64,000 nucleotides of DNA from Alcanivorax sp. 1008 (GTDB taxonomy: Bacteria > Pseudomonadota > Gammaproteobacteria > Pseudomonadales > Alcanivoracaceae): the NCBI RefSeq assembly GCF_020667895.1, contig NZ_JAFMPS010000003.1, forward strand, positions 1,586-65,585, given 5' to 3'. The translations under genes were made by a program, and so were the position numbers. Of this stretch, positions 1 to 8,578 are shown piece by piece. The first letter of the stretch is position 1, and the number at the start of each line of letters is the position of its first letter. The notes beneath the pieces are model-generated. The model had not been told where the DNA came from. It searched no databases and was given only the letters and a program-made list of their open reading frames with translations.

Positions 1-813
1 CTGGTTAACTGGCTTGTCGCCCAGTTTGACGGTCCCATTTATTGGGTGAACCTGATCTGCGGCGCCATCCTTATGATTGGTGTGATGTCTTTTTCTCGTC
101 GCCAACCCCTGCCATGGCTGGCGCTACTGGTATCGGTGCCATATCTGATCATCGTGGTGGGTATGGGCTACACCCGTCAGGCGGTGGCGCTGGGCTTTTT
201 GCTGATCAGTCTGACCTCACTCGGCAGGGGCAAGGTCGGATGGTTTGTATTCTGGGTGATGCTGGGTGCGACTTTCCACAAATCTGCAGTATTGATTCTG
301 CCGGTGACAGCTCTTGCCTCAACTTCAAATCGGCTATGGAATTTTACCTGGGTTGGACTGATGTTTTTGGTGGGCGGTTATCTGTTCCTTTTCGATTCTG
401 CCGAGCACCTTTGGATCAACTATGTTCAGGCGGACTACCAGTCTGAAGGTGGCTTGATCAGGGTGTTGATGAACGCGGTTCCAGCCGTGCTGTTTTTCCT
501 GTTGCACCGGCGTCTGAGTTTGTCTGAAGCCGAAAGAAAGCTTTGGTTATGGATGTCCTTGCTGGCACTGATTTGCATTCCCCTGGTTGTTGTTTCATCC
601 GCTGCAACGGATCGAGTGGCGCTTTATTTGATTCCTTTACAGATTTTTGTGTTTTCACGCTTGCCAATGGTTTCCGCCAAACCACATTCTCGCGGAGCCA
701 TTGCTCTTGGTGTGGTGGGCTATTACGGGCTGGTGCAGGCTGTTTGGCTATTTTTTGCTACACATTCCTTTGCATGGGTCCCATACCAGAACGTTCTATG
801 GTTTGGTGGCTGA
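1..813 (+). CDS. EpsG/Wzy-like polysaccharide polymerase (5' partial)
   Basis: The reading frame is already open at base 1 and ends with TGA at 811-813, so only the C-terminal 270 residues are present. The protein is strongly hydrophobic with about six or seven predicted membrane segments. A conserved-looking stretch, GYTRQAVALGFLLISL, lies about 55 residues in, followed by a loop with FHKSA; both are typical of EpsG-type polymerases that join lipid-linked sugar repeats at the periplasmic face of the inner membrane. It overlaps the next glycosyltransferase by one base (TGATG), which indicates an operon and translational coupling. The EpsG assignment is from recalled family patterns. A different Wzy/O-antigen ligase type is possible, and the missing N-terminus prevents a topology check. 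Confidence 0.7.
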   Translation: MVNWLVAQFDGPIYWVNLICGAILMIGVMSFSRRQPLPWLALLVSVPYLIIVVGMGYTRQAVALGFLLISLTSLGRGKVGWFVFWVMLGATFHKSAVLILPVTALASTSNRLWNFTWVGLMFLVGGYLFLFDSAEHLWINYVQADYQSEGGLIRVLMNAVPAVLFFLLHRRLSLSEAERKLWLWMSLLALICIPLVVVSSAATDRVALYLIPLQIFVFSRLPMVSAKPHSRGAIALGVVGYYGLVQAVWLFFATHSFAWVPYQNVLWFGG

Positions 814-1919
814 TGAGATCCGTTTTCTTGACATCAAATTCATCCTGGTATCTCTACAACTTTCGCGCCAGTACTATTCATATGCTTCGCGAGCGAGGTT
901 TCAGGGTTGTCTGTCTTGCTCCTTCAGATGAATTCAGTTCGCGTCTGGTTGATGAGCTTGGCGTTGAGCATATCCCCGCGCCCCTCGACGGCAAAAGCAC
1001 CGGAGTTGTTCAGGAGCTTCGCAGTCTCTTTTTTATTTGGAAGGTGATGTGGCGACGCAAACCTGACTTCGTTTTCAACTTTACGGTAAAGATGAATATC
1101 TACAGTGGTCTGGTTTGCGCACTGCAAGGGCTCCCGTTTGCTAACAACATCTCGGGCCTTGGCACTGCATTTATTCACGACTCCTGGCTATTTCGTCGTG
1201 TGCGGCAGGCCTACGGGCTGGTGAATCGCAGAGCACAGCATCTGTTCTTCCAGAATGAGGCAGATCTTGCTGTGTTCAGGGATAGCGGCTTGTTGGGGCA
1301 TACACCGGTTACGCTACTGCCCGGCTCTGGAATCGATTTATGCAGGTTCCAGAGCTCGCCTTTACCTCAGGGTGGCCCGGTGACCTTTATTATGATCGCC
1401 CGGTTGCTGGGAGATAAGGGGGTGCGCGAATACGCCGAAGCATGCCGCCGGCTCAAGGCGGATGGCCTGCAGGTGCGCTGTTTGCTGGTTGGGCCCTTGG
1501 GGGTGAGTAATCGCACGGCGATCTCGTCACAAGAAGTTAGTCAGTGGCAGGAAGAGCAAGCGCTTGAGTACCTTGGCGCCGTGGACGATGTGCGCCCGCT
1601 AATCGAGCAGTCTCATGTGCTGGTATTGCCTTCCTATCGGGAGGGTATGCCTCGCACGGTGCTAGAAGCTGCCGCCATGGGCCGCCCTGCAATTGTCACG
1701 GACGTGCCGGGATGTCGGCATGCTATCGAACCGGAAGTTACCGGTTGGCTGTGCAAGGTGCGTGATGGGCAATCTCTGGCCAAGCAAATGGGGCGGCTGG
1801 CGCTGATGAGCACCGCTGACATACAAATGGCGGGCAGGGCGGCTCGCCAGCGGATGGAGAGCTTGTTCAGCGAAGAGCGTGTTGTACAGGCATACTTGAA
1901 TTGCCTGATTGAACCTTAG
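813..1919 (+). CDS. GT4-family glycosyltransferase
   Basis: This 368-residue protein is a probable cytoplasmic, membrane-associated GT-B glycosyltransferase of the GT4 family. The N-terminal domain (about 1-170) starts with FLTSNSSWYLYNFR and the C-terminal donor-binding domain carries GSGIDLCRF (about 171-179). The EX7E signature is E277 to E285 in EGMPRTVLE, followed by the donor-site loop VTDVPGCR. I chose ATG at 813 because it overlaps the polymerase stop (TGATG) and because residue 1 onward matches the family start; an upstream in-frame ATG at 798 is possible. It probably adds one sugar to the lipid-linked repeat unit polymerised by the preceding gene product. Donor and acceptor cannot be told from sequence alone. 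Confidence 0.85.
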   Translation: MRSVFLTSNSSWYLYNFRASTIHMLRERGFRVVCLAPSDEFSSRLVDELGVEHIPAPLDGKSTGVVQELRSLFFIWKVMWRRKPDFVFNFTVKMNIYSGLVCALQGLPFANNISGLGTAFIHDSWLFRRVRQAYGLVNRRAQHLFFQNEADLAVFRDSGLLGHTPVTLLPGSGIDLCRFQSSPLPQGGPVTFIMIARLLGDKGVREYAEACRRLKADGLQVRCLLVGPLGVSNRTAISSQEVSQWQEEQALEYLGAVDDVRPLIEQSHVLVLPSYREGMPRTVLEAAAMGRPAIVTDVPGCRHAIEPEVTGWLCKVRDGQSLAKQMGRLALMSTADIQMAGRAARQRMESLFSEERVVQAYLNCLIEP

Positions 1920-2125
1920 GGATGATACCGGGATAACCCTATTTCCCCAGTTTTCGTATTTCGTTCATGGTCATCGACTAACCTTCGCTTGAGACGTCCT
2001 TCACAGGCATCGTCACATTAGTGTTAAATGCACTACTGTTTTGCCCGATAGCTGGAGCCGCCGTTTATGTATCCGTTGAACCTGATGTCCGACGGTGCGG
2101 CTGGTCCAGATCAAGGAGAGTAGGC
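1920..2125 (+). promoter_or_regulatory. Leader region of wecA
   Basis: This 206-base stretch between the glycosyltransferase stop and the wecA start holds no gene. It ends in a strong AAGGAGAG ribosome-binding site. I see no convincing -35/-10 pair and no terminator hairpin, so it is marked only as a likely leader. Confidence 0.25.
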
Positions 2126-3187
2126 ATGGATTTGATGACTACAACAGGGCTGTTATCCGGGCTTTTTGCATCCGTTTCTCTCGTCTTTCTGCGGCCTGTA
2201 GCCGTTCGTGTGGGCCTGCTGGATATTCCGGATCACCGCAAGATGCACCGTGGGGCAGTGCCTCTGATCGGTGGTCTCAGCGTTTTTGCTGGTCTTGCCT
2301 TGGCGTGGCTGATTGTCATGCCGTTCAACCGGCCTTATGGCATTTATCTACTGTGCTCTCTTTTTCTGGTGGCCCTTGGGGCACTGGATGATGCCCGTAA
2401 TATTCCGGCCCGCTTCCGTTTGTGGGCGCACGTGGTGCTAGGCACTTTGTTGGCTCTGGGTTCGGGCGTTTACCTGAACACCTTCGGTGATCTGATCGGT
2501 TTTGGCGTGATCATGCTCGGTTGGCTGGGGCCGGCAATCACTATCTGTGCGGTAATTGGCGCCACCAATGCATTCAACATGATGGATGGAATTGATGGGC
2601 TGGCTGGCAGCTTGAGCCTGGTGTCACTGGTTTCGCTGATCATTTTGTTTGTGCTGGCCGGGCCGGGCTTCTCCACTGAGCTGGTGCTGGCAGTGGCCCT
2701 GACTGCGGCCATGGTGCCGTATCTACTGGCCAACCTGTCCATCGGCCCGTTCTCCCGCAAGGTCTTTATGGGCGATGCCGGCTCCATGTTTATTGGCTTT
2801 TCCCTGGTGTGGTTGCTGGTTAATGGCACTCAGGCGGGAGAGCTCGCATTCCGGCCTGTGACGGCGCTGTGGATCATTGGTCTGCCGCTGATGGATATGC
2901 TGGCGGTTATGTTTCGTCGCTACCGCAAGGGGCAGTCGGTGATGATGCCGGACCGTGATCACCTGCATCATATTTTTCTGCGCGCCGGTTTCAATGACCG
3001 GCAGGCACTGGCCATTATTACGGGGGCAGCCTCCATTCTGGCGCTTCTCGGTATTGCCGGGGAGGTGATTGGTGTGCCGGAGTCGATCATGTTTCTTGGC
3101 ATTCTGGTACTGTTTGTTTTGTATAACTTTGCCCTGAGCCATATCTGGCGTGTGACCGCTGTGATTCGCAAAGGCCTGAAAATGTAG
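2126..3187 (+). CDS. wecA: Undecaprenyl-phosphate GlcNAc-1-phosphate transferase (WecA family)
   Basis: This 353-residue polytopic membrane enzyme transfers a sugar-1-phosphate from a UDP-sugar, probably GlcNAc, to undecaprenyl phosphate and so starts a glycan chain on the inner membrane. Family motifs are all present: LDD (D88, D89) for Mg2+ binding, NMMDGIDGLAG (152-162), FMGDAGS (214-220) and the UDP-sugar-binding HLHH loop (279-282). The chosen ATG at 2126 has a good AAGGAGAG ribosome-binding site at 2113-2120. The frame is open from GTG 2021, but that upstream part does not resemble the family. It sits about 200 bases after the glycosyltransferase and directly before the YjbH gene. WecA is the natural call, though related UDP-sugar transferases of this family differ in sugar preference. 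Confidence 0.9.
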   Translation: MDLMTTTGLLSGLFASVSLVFLRPVAVRVGLLDIPDHRKMHRGAVPLIGGLSVFAGLALAWLIVMPFNRPYGIYLLCSLFLVALGALDDARNIPARFRLWAHVVLGTLLALGSGVYLNTFGDLIGFGVIMLGWLGPAITICAVIGATNAFNMMDGIDGLAGSLSLVSLVSLIILFVLAGPGFSTELVLAVALTAAMVPYLLANLSIGPFSRKVFMGDAGSMFIGFSLVWLLVNGTQAGELAFRPVTALWIIGLPLMDMLAVMFRRYRKGQSVMMPDRDHLHHIFLRAGFNDRQALAIITGAASILALLGIAGEVIGVPESIMFLGILVLFVLYNFALSHIWRVTAVIRKGLKM

Positions 3188-3246
3188 GAGCGGCTTAAGT
3201 CGCGAATAGTCTATGAAAAAGAGTTCGCGGTTTAAGCCGCTCCTGC
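3184..3246. repeat. Paired REP-like inverted repeat spanning the YjbH start codon
   Basis: TGTAGGAGCGGCTTAAGTCG at 3184-3203 (continuing CGAA) faces its near-exact inverse TTCGCGGTTTAAGCCGCTCC at 3224-3243 (continuing TGC). The two arms are separated by about 17 bases that contain the YjbH ATG (3213). The left arm contains the wecA stop codon and the right arm encodes YjbH residues 4 to 12. A transcript would fold into a long hairpin with the start codon in its loop. Confidence 0.8.
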
Positions 3247-5150
3247 CGGTTATTTTCTCTCTTCCGTATGTGGTATCTGCTGCGGATGATCTGGCATTGC
3301 CCGGTTACAGCGGTTTTCTCAATGTCCCCTCTGCCACGGTGCTTAATCACGTTCAGGCGGATGTACAGTATTCTGATCAGGCGTGGGTTGCTGGTGAGTA
3401 TGGTCATTACCGTAATGTGGCCGGGGTGGTGGGAATCTTCCCGTTAGTCGAAGTGGGCGGGCGTATTGCCTGGGAGGAGACCCAGTCCAATCTTTTTGCT
3501 AACGGTAGCGGGCCGCGAGATCTGTCAGCTAATTTCAAGGTGCAGGCGCCGCTGATCCCGGAAAGCTGGTTCACACTTGCCGCCGGGGCTCAGGACTTCG
3601 GAGGCTCGGCGAATAATTTCGAGTCCTACTATGTGGTGGCTGGCCGTCAATTCGGGCCTGTGGAAATGGCTGTTGGCTATGGTCGCCCGGAAGAGGCTTT
3701 GCGCTATTTGGATGGTGCTTTTGCTGCCATCTCTTACCGGCCCACCCGCTGGCTTAATCTGATCGCTGAATATGACGCTGCGGATGTCCGCCTTGGCGCC
3801 GGCTTGACCTCCCCCAAAGGCTGGCTACCCGGTGGTCTGCAGGTGAAGGGCAAGGTGATGGCCTATGACCGTGGTGATAGCGACAACGGCAGGCAGTTCT
3901 TCTCCTTGGGGCTATCCATTCCGCTGGGCCGGGATACCGCTCGATCCACCACAGGGGCGGCTTCAGCTGTGGCAACGGAGGCGGCTTCAGCACCGGTTAC
4001 TGGTCAAGAGTCAAAACAGTTGGTGGACGAAGGCGCGGCTACGACGACTATTGGAGAGATTCTGGTAGCGGCGGGCTATGAGCGGGTTTCCGTGGGCTCG
4101 GCCGGCAATCAGCTGACAGTACGCTTTGAGAACAACCTGTTTAACCGTGATGAGCGACAGGCCCTTGAGGATGTGGCCCAGCGGTTGCACGCGGCGGGCT
4201 TGCCGACCGGCTCAGAGGCGGCGACCAGCCTGCGTCTGGTGCTGCTCAATCAGAATATTCCGGTGATGACACGCCAGCTGTGGCTGGATGGAGAGCAGCC
4301 ACGGCTGACCTCTGCCAGCGAGCAGGAGCCGCCACAGCAGTGGGACTTTCAGGGCAGTGCCGGGCCGGTATGGCGACCACGTTTGACCCTGAGCCCAAAT
4401 CTGACCACAGGCGTGGCCACTGAGTACGGCGTGCTGGATACCTCGCTGGCGCTGGGCTCCGAGGTGTCGACATCGCTATGGACTGGAGCTCTTGCGTCGG
4501 CAACCTGGAATCAGGCGGTTTACGCCAGCGAAGACTTTGATCGGGGTGGGGTGTTCTATAACAGTCGCCAGCGCACCGGCCTGAAAGAGGCGGATTTGCA
4601 ACAGACTCTGCGGCTCCATCCACAGTTCTTTACTACCTTTCATGCGGGGCGCTACAACACTGACTATTATGGCTGGTTGAGTGACTCCTTGCTGGTTAGT
4701 TCCGATCGCCGCCATGCCCTTGGTTTCCTGAGTGGCAATTTCCGCCATGTGGACGATTCAGCCAGAGAAGCGCGGCAGATGCTGGGCCGCTATACCTATA
4801 GCCATCCGGGGCGTGACGTACAGCTTACCTTGCATGCCGGGGAGTTTTTCGAGGGTGACACAGGCTTCCGGGTGGATGGCCGCTTCTGGTTTGGCGACTA
4901 CGCCATGCTGCTGACCTACAAGAACACCGATGCTGAGTTTGTTGGCCTTGGGGTAATGATTCCGCTGACGCCGGTTAAGGACCGCCAGTTCCGCTACTTG
5001 CAGGTGCGCGGCAATCCGGATTGGAGCTATACCGTGCAGACCCGGATTAACGAAGATGCCAACGTAGTGTCATTTGGCGGGGCTACCATAGTGCGACCAG
5101 CGAACACGCTGGAGCGGGTCTACTTGAACCGTCTGCGGCCGGGTCTCTAG
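3213..5150 (+). CDS. YjbH-family exopolysaccharide-associated outer-membrane protein
   Basis: This 645-residue exported protein has a Sec signal peptide: a basic n-region (KKSSRFK), the hydrophobic core PLLPVIFSLPYVV and a likely cleavage after SA, before ADD. The opening GYSGFLNVPSA and the many aromatic, alternating beta-strand-like segments match the YjbH/DUF940 family, predicted beta-barrel lipoprotein-like or outer-membrane proteins linked to exopolysaccharide production. Here no lipobox is seen. ATG 3213 must be the start or lie very close to it: an in-frame TAG is at 3207-3209 and no later start keeps a signal peptide. A good ribosome-binding site is missing; the only purine-rich run, TAGGAG, lies 23 bases upstream inside a REP-like arm. 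Its place right after wecA supports a role in glycan export. Confidence 0.8.
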   Translation: MKKSSRFKPLLPVIFSLPYVVSAADDLALPGYSGFLNVPSATVLNHVQADVQYSDQAWVAGEYGHYRNVAGVVGIFPLVEVGGRIAWEETQSNLFANGSGPRDLSANFKVQAPLIPESWFTLAAGAQDFGGSANNFESYYVVAGRQFGPVEMAVGYGRPEEALRYLDGAFAAISYRPTRWLNLIAEYDAADVRLGAGLTSPKGWLPGGLQVKGKVMAYDRGDSDNGRQFFSLGLSIPLGRDTARSTTGAASAVATEAASAPVTGQESKQLVDEGAATTTIGEILVAAGYERVSVGSAGNQLTVRFENNLFNRDERQALEDVAQRLHAAGLPTGSEAATSLRLVLLNQNIPVMTRQLWLDGEQPRLTSASEQEPPQQWDFQGSAGPVWRPRLTLSPNLTTGVATEYGVLDTSLALGSEVSTSLWTGALASATWNQAVYASEDFDRGGVFYNSRQRTGLKEADLQQTLRLHPQFFTTFHAGRYNTDYYGWLSDSLLVSSDRRHALGFLSGNFRHVDDSAREARQMLGRYTYSHPGRDVQLTLHAGEFFEGDTGFRVDGRFWFGDYAMLLTYKNTDAEFVGLGVMIPLTPVKDRQFRYLQVRGNPDWSYTVQTRINEDANVVSFGGATIVRPANTLERVYLNRLRPGL

Positions 5151-5265
5151 GGGCCAATTCCTTGCAATTACAGGGGCTTCCGCTATAGTGACTGGCATTC
5201 ACGCCCGTGGTGCCGACGCCAGATTCAGGGAGTTTATGATGACCGAAAGTAATAAGGATGCAGTA

Positions 5266-6201
5266 ATGCGTAATCTGATTGCCGTCGCCATTTTGGCTCC
5301 GCTTGTGGCGCTTGCCGGCTGTTCTGATAGTACTAATTTTCTTGGCAAAAAATCGAAAGGTATCGTCTACGACGGCTATCTGGCAGGTGCCAAGGTTTGC
5401 GTTGACCAGATCGTTAACCGTCAGTGCGATGATCCGCCGGAGCCGGCAACCTTTACTGATGCCGATGGCGGCTTTCGCTTGACTGCTCTAACCCCGGAGC
5501 AGGCACGTTATCCACTCGTTGCCGAGGTGGTGCCAGGTACCACCATTGATCTGGATACTGGTTTGCCGGCGCCTGCTGGGTTGAAGTATCTGGCTCCGGC
5601 CGGCAGTAACTCGATCAGTGCTTTCAGCACCATTGTTCAGATCAGGATCGAACAAGAGATTGTCGCAGGTCTTAACGTTGTGCCGATTGTTGTTCCTGAC
5701 CTGGTCACCCTGAAAAAAACCGTAACAGAGGCGCTGACAACAGAGCTTGGTTTGCCAGCCAACATTGATCTGACCGACTATGATCCGATTAAAGTGAAGA
5801 ACAAGGGCTCGGCTAGCGCGGCGGCGCGCGAAACGGCGGCCAAGTTGCATATCGTTAACCAGATACTGACGGCTCAGATCGTTGAGTTTCTGCCTTTGGC
5901 GGTTGCTAATGCTAACCCACCGAGTCAGGAGTCTGCTGCATATCCTGCTTTGATTGCGAAGTTGGATCCGGCTCAGGTGCTGGCTGAGGTAGAGGCCTAC
6001 ATTGCGGCCAACACCCTTACGCTGGCGGATCTTCTGGACCCAGCCTTTGACCCGGCCATAATTCCGGTGACAGACCCGGCGGTGCCTACTCAGGCTGAGA
6101 TCTTTATTCAGTTCGAGAACGACGTGAACATTGCTCAGTCCATCGACAATCTGGTCAATGGCGGTCAAGCGGTTACCGGTGGCACCGGCGGCACGCCTTG
6201 A
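5266..6201 (+). CDS. Putative lipoprotein of unknown function
   Basis: The 311-residue product has a clear lipoprotein signal: MRNLIAVAILAPLVALAGC with lipobox LAGC and acylated Cys19. The residue after Cys is Ser, which favours sorting to the outer membrane. After the signal, residues about 25-100 (from GIVYDGYLAGAKVCVD to FTDADGGFRL) look like a small carboxypeptidase-regulatory-type beta fold; the rest is helical and rich in Ala, Thr and Pro with no motif I recognise. ATG 5266 is preferred because AAGGA lies seven bases upstream and the signal peptide starts there. ATG 5236 with AGGGAG upstream is an alternative that adds an acidic ten-residue prefix. A strong terminator follows, so it probably ends its transcript. 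I do not recognise a function. Confidence 0.75.
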   Translation: MRNLIAVAILAPLVALAGCSDSTNFLGKKSKGIVYDGYLAGAKVCVDQIVNRQCDDPPEPATFTDADGGFRLTALTPEQARYPLVAEVVPGTTIDLDTGLPAPAGLKYLAPAGSNSISAFSTIVQIRIEQEIVAGLNVVPIVVPDLVTLKKTVTEALTTELGLPANIDLTDYDPIKVKNKGSASAAARETAAKLHIVNQILTAQIVEFLPLAVANANPPSQESAAYPALIAKLDPAQVLAEVEAYIAANTLTLADLLDPAFDPAIIPVTDPAVPTQAEIFIQFENDVNIAQSIDNLVNGGQAVTGGTGGTP

Positions 6202-6224
6202 TCAAGTGCTGAGATAGACAGGAA

Positions 6225-6248
6225 GGGCGGCCAAGGCCGCCCTTTTTT
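6225..6248 (+). terminator. Rho-independent terminator
   Basis: GGGCGGCC at 6225-6232 pairs with GGCCGCCC at 6235-6242 and is followed by six T (6243-6248). It ends the lipoprotein transcript and separates it from ugd. Confidence 0.9.
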
Positions 6249-6300
6249 ATGTTGCGGCAGGAATGCTCCCCCAACAGCAGCCCACTAACAGGGAACAGGG

Positions 6301-6306
6301 TATAAT
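6301..6306 (+). promoter_or_regulatory. -10 element upstream of ugd
   Basis: A perfect TATAAT lies 33 bases before the ugd ATG and just after a terminator. The -35 position at 17-base spacing (6278-6283, CAGCCC) is poor, so activation or another sigma spacing may be involved. Confidence 0.45.
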
Positions 6307-6338
6307 CACCCCGTTTTCTTTTTCGTTCAGGGACTTTT

Positions 6339-7670
6339 ATGAATATCACCATTTTCGGCACCGGCTATGTGGGCCTTGTGACCGGTACCTGCCTGGCTGA
6401 TGTTGGCCACAATATCCTCTGTGTCGATGTGGATGCAGCCAAGATCGAAGGCCTGAAGAATGGTGTCATTCCGATTTACGAGCCGGGCTTGGAGCCGATG
6501 GTCAAGCGCAATGTGGCCGAGGGCCGGTTGAACTTCACTACTGATGCTGCTCAGGCAGTGGCCTTTGGTGAGCTGCAGTTTATTGCCGTGGGCACGCCGC
6601 CAGATGAAGACGGTTCCGCGGATCTGAAATATGTATTGGCAGTGGCACGTACCATTGCCACCCATATGACTGATTACAAGGTGGTGATTGATAAGTCTAC
6701 CGTGCCAGTAGGTACTGCCGATAAGGTTCATGCTGCTATTACCGAAGTGCTGGCCCAGCGCAAATCGGCCATTGAATTTGATGTCTGCTCTAATCCCGAG
6801 TTTTTGAAGGAAGGGGCGGCCATTGAAGATTTTTCCAAGCCGTCGCGCATCGTCATTGGTACGGACTCGCCGCGCGTGGAAAAACTGATGCGCGAGTGCT
6901 ACGCGCCGTATAACCGCAATCACGACAAGATGATTGTTATGGATGTGCGCTCCGCCGAGCTAACCAAGTATGCGGCCAACGCTATGCTGGCCACCAAGAT
7001 CAGTTTTATGAACGAGATGGCTAACCTGGCGGAGCGTCTTGGTGCAGATATTGAAGCAGTGCGCATCGGTATTGGCTCCGATCCGCGCATTGGTTATCAC
7101 TTTATTTATCCAGGGGCCGGTTATGGCGGCTCCTGTTTTCCCAAGGATGTGCAGGCACTGGCTCGCACGGCCACACAGGTGGGTTATGCGGCGCCGTTGC
7201 TGAATGCGGTGGAAGCCGTCAATGACGCCCAGAAGGAGACTCTGTTCGCCAAGCTAAGCAAGGCGCTGGGCTCTGTGCAGGGCAAAACCATTGCCGTATG
7301 GGGTCTTTCGTTCAAGCCAGAAACCGACGATATGCGCGAAGCACCATCGCGGGTGTTGGTAGAAGCGGTATTGGCAGCTGGCGGTAAAGTGCAAGCATTC
7401 GATCCCCAGGCGGCCCATGAAGCTGGCCGGATTTTTGGGGAGCGCGACGGGCTTAGTCTGGTTGATAGCCGCAATGATGCTGTTGCCGGTGCTGATGCAT
7501 TGGTGATTTGCACCGAATGGAAAGCATTTCGCGCAGTGGACTTCGCCTGGCTGAAGTCGCAACTGAAAAGCGCCGTGGTGATCGATGGCCGCAACCTTTA
7601 CGACCCGGAGCAAGTCGCCGCCGCCGGGCTTGAATATTGGGCCGTAGGTCGCGGGCGGAGCATTCAATGA
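6339..7670 (+). CDS. ugd: UDP-glucose 6-dehydrogenase
   Basis: This 443-residue cytoplasmic enzyme oxidises UDP-glucose to UDP-glucuronate with two NAD+. The N-terminal Rossmann motif GTGYVG is at residues 7-12. The central helix carries the catalytic Lys and Asn in [11 protein letters not shown], and the catalytic nucleophile is Cys266 in GGSCFPKD. The C-terminal UDP-binding domain starts near [12 protein letters not shown]. Length matches bacterial Ugd. AGGGA lies eight bases before the ATG. The stop overlaps the galU start (ATGA), so the enzyme that makes UDP-glucose and the one that oxidises it are translationally coupled. It supplies uronic acid for the adjacent polysaccharide genes. All key residues are present, in contrast to the paralogue two genes downstream. 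Confidence 0.95.
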   Translation: MNITIFGTGYVGLVTGTCLADVGHNILCVDVDAAKIEGLKNGVIPIYEPGLEPMVKRNVAEGRLNFTTDAAQAVAFGELQFIAVGTPPDEDGSADLKYVLAVARTIATHMTDYKVVIDKSTVPVGTADKVHAAITEVLAQRKSAIEFDVCSNPEFLKEGAAIEDFSKPSRIVIGTDSPRVEKLMRECYAPYNRNHDKMIVMDVRSAELTKYAANAMLATKISFMNEMANLAERLGADIEAVRIGIGSDPRIGYHFIYPGAGYGGSCFPKDVQALARTATQVGYAAPLLNAVEAVNDAQKETLFAKLSKALGSVQGKTIAVWGLSFKPETDDMREAPSRVLVEAVLAAGGKVQAFDPQAAHEAGRIFGERDGLSLVDSRNDAVAGADALVICTEWKAFRAVDFAWLKSQLKSAVVIDGRNLYDPEQVAAAGLEYWAVGRGRSIQ

Positions 7671-8545
7671 TTAGAAAAGCTGTCCTTCCTGTCGCTGGCC
7701 TTGGCACCCGGTTTTTGCCAGCCAGCAAGGCTATACCAAAAGAAATGATCACCGTGGTCGACAAGCCCGTGGTGCAGTATGTGGTGGAGGAGGCAGTAGC
7801 CGCCGGTATCACAGAGATCGTGCTGGTTAACCATTCGCTAAAGAAAGCGATCGAAGATCATTTCGATGTTCATTATGAACTGGAAGCCGAGCTGGAGAAG
7901 AAAAACAAGACCGCCTTGTTGGAAGTAGTGCGCGGCATTGTGCCCGCGGGAGTGCGGGTCATCAGTGTCCGTCAGGGGCGGCCATTGGGATTGGGTCATG
8001 CGGTGTTGTGCGCCCGTGAAGTTATTGGCGATGCACCTTTTGCTGTGCTGCTGCCGGATGTTTTGGTGGATGCAGAGGGTGTGACTGGCGGCAATGACCT
8101 GTCACGCATGCTGCAGGCCTTTGAGGCTCATCAGGCTGCCCAGATAATGGTGCAGCAGGTGCCTATGTCGCGGGTCGATCAGTATGGTGTGGTATCGCTA
8201 GGTGGCCCGGCTCCAGCAGCGGGGCAAAGCGTACCGATGACCGGAGTGGTGGAGAAGCCGAAGCCAGCAGATGCGCCTTCAGATCTGTCCGTGGTGGGCC
8301 GCTATGTGTTGCCGGCTCGCATCTTCGAGCTGCTGGCAAGCACGGCGCCGGGCGCCGGCAACGAGATCCAGTTGACCGATGCCATTGCTGCATTGATTCA
8401 GGAGCAAAGCGTGGAGGCCTATCGCATGCTGGGGGCGACCTATGATTGCGGCAGCAAAATAGGCTACCTTGAAGCCACTTTGCGCTACGGCCTGCGCCAT
8501 CCCGAACTCGGTGCCCCGTTCCGCGATCTGATTAACAACCTGTAG
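7667..8545 (+). CDS. galU: UTP--glucose-1-phosphate uridylyltransferase
   Basis: The 292-residue enzyme makes UDP-glucose from UTP and glucose-1-phosphate in the cytoplasm. The nucleotide-binding opening [20 protein letters not shown] is intact, and VVEKPKP plus [12 protein letters not shown] near the C-terminal half are family hallmarks. ATG 7667 overlaps the ugd stop as ATGA and has CGGAG upstream, so this start is preferred over an upstream in-frame one at 7637. The stop codon lies inside a REP-like element. With Pgi two genes downstream it feeds glucose units into UDP-glucose and, through Ugd, into UDP-glucuronate. Confidence 0.95.
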   Translation: MIRKAVLPVAGLGTRFLPASKAIPKEMITVVDKPVVQYVVEEAVAAGITEIVLVNHSLKKAIEDHFDVHYELEAELEKKNKTALLEVVRGIVPAGVRVISVRQGRPLGLGHAVLCAREVIGDAPFAVLLPDVLVDAEGVTGGNDLSRMLQAFEAHQAAQIMVQQVPMSRVDQYGVVSLGGPAPAAGQSVPMTGVVEKPKPADAPSDLSVVGRYVLPARIFELLASTAPGAGNEIQLTDAIAALIQEQSVEAYRMLGATYDCGSKIGYLEATLRYGLRHPELGAPFRDLINNL

Positions 8546-8564
8546 CAGCGGCTTCAGCCGCGAA
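8541..8564 (+). repeat. Single REP-like element
   Basis: TGTAGCAGCGGCTTCAGCCG followed by CGAA forms a short imperfect hairpin (GCGGCT/AGCCGC). It includes the galU stop codon TAG and lies 15 bases before the next ATG. It belongs to the same family as the arms at 3184-3246. Confidence 0.7.
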
Positions 8565-8578
8565 CCGGAGAGCCATCA

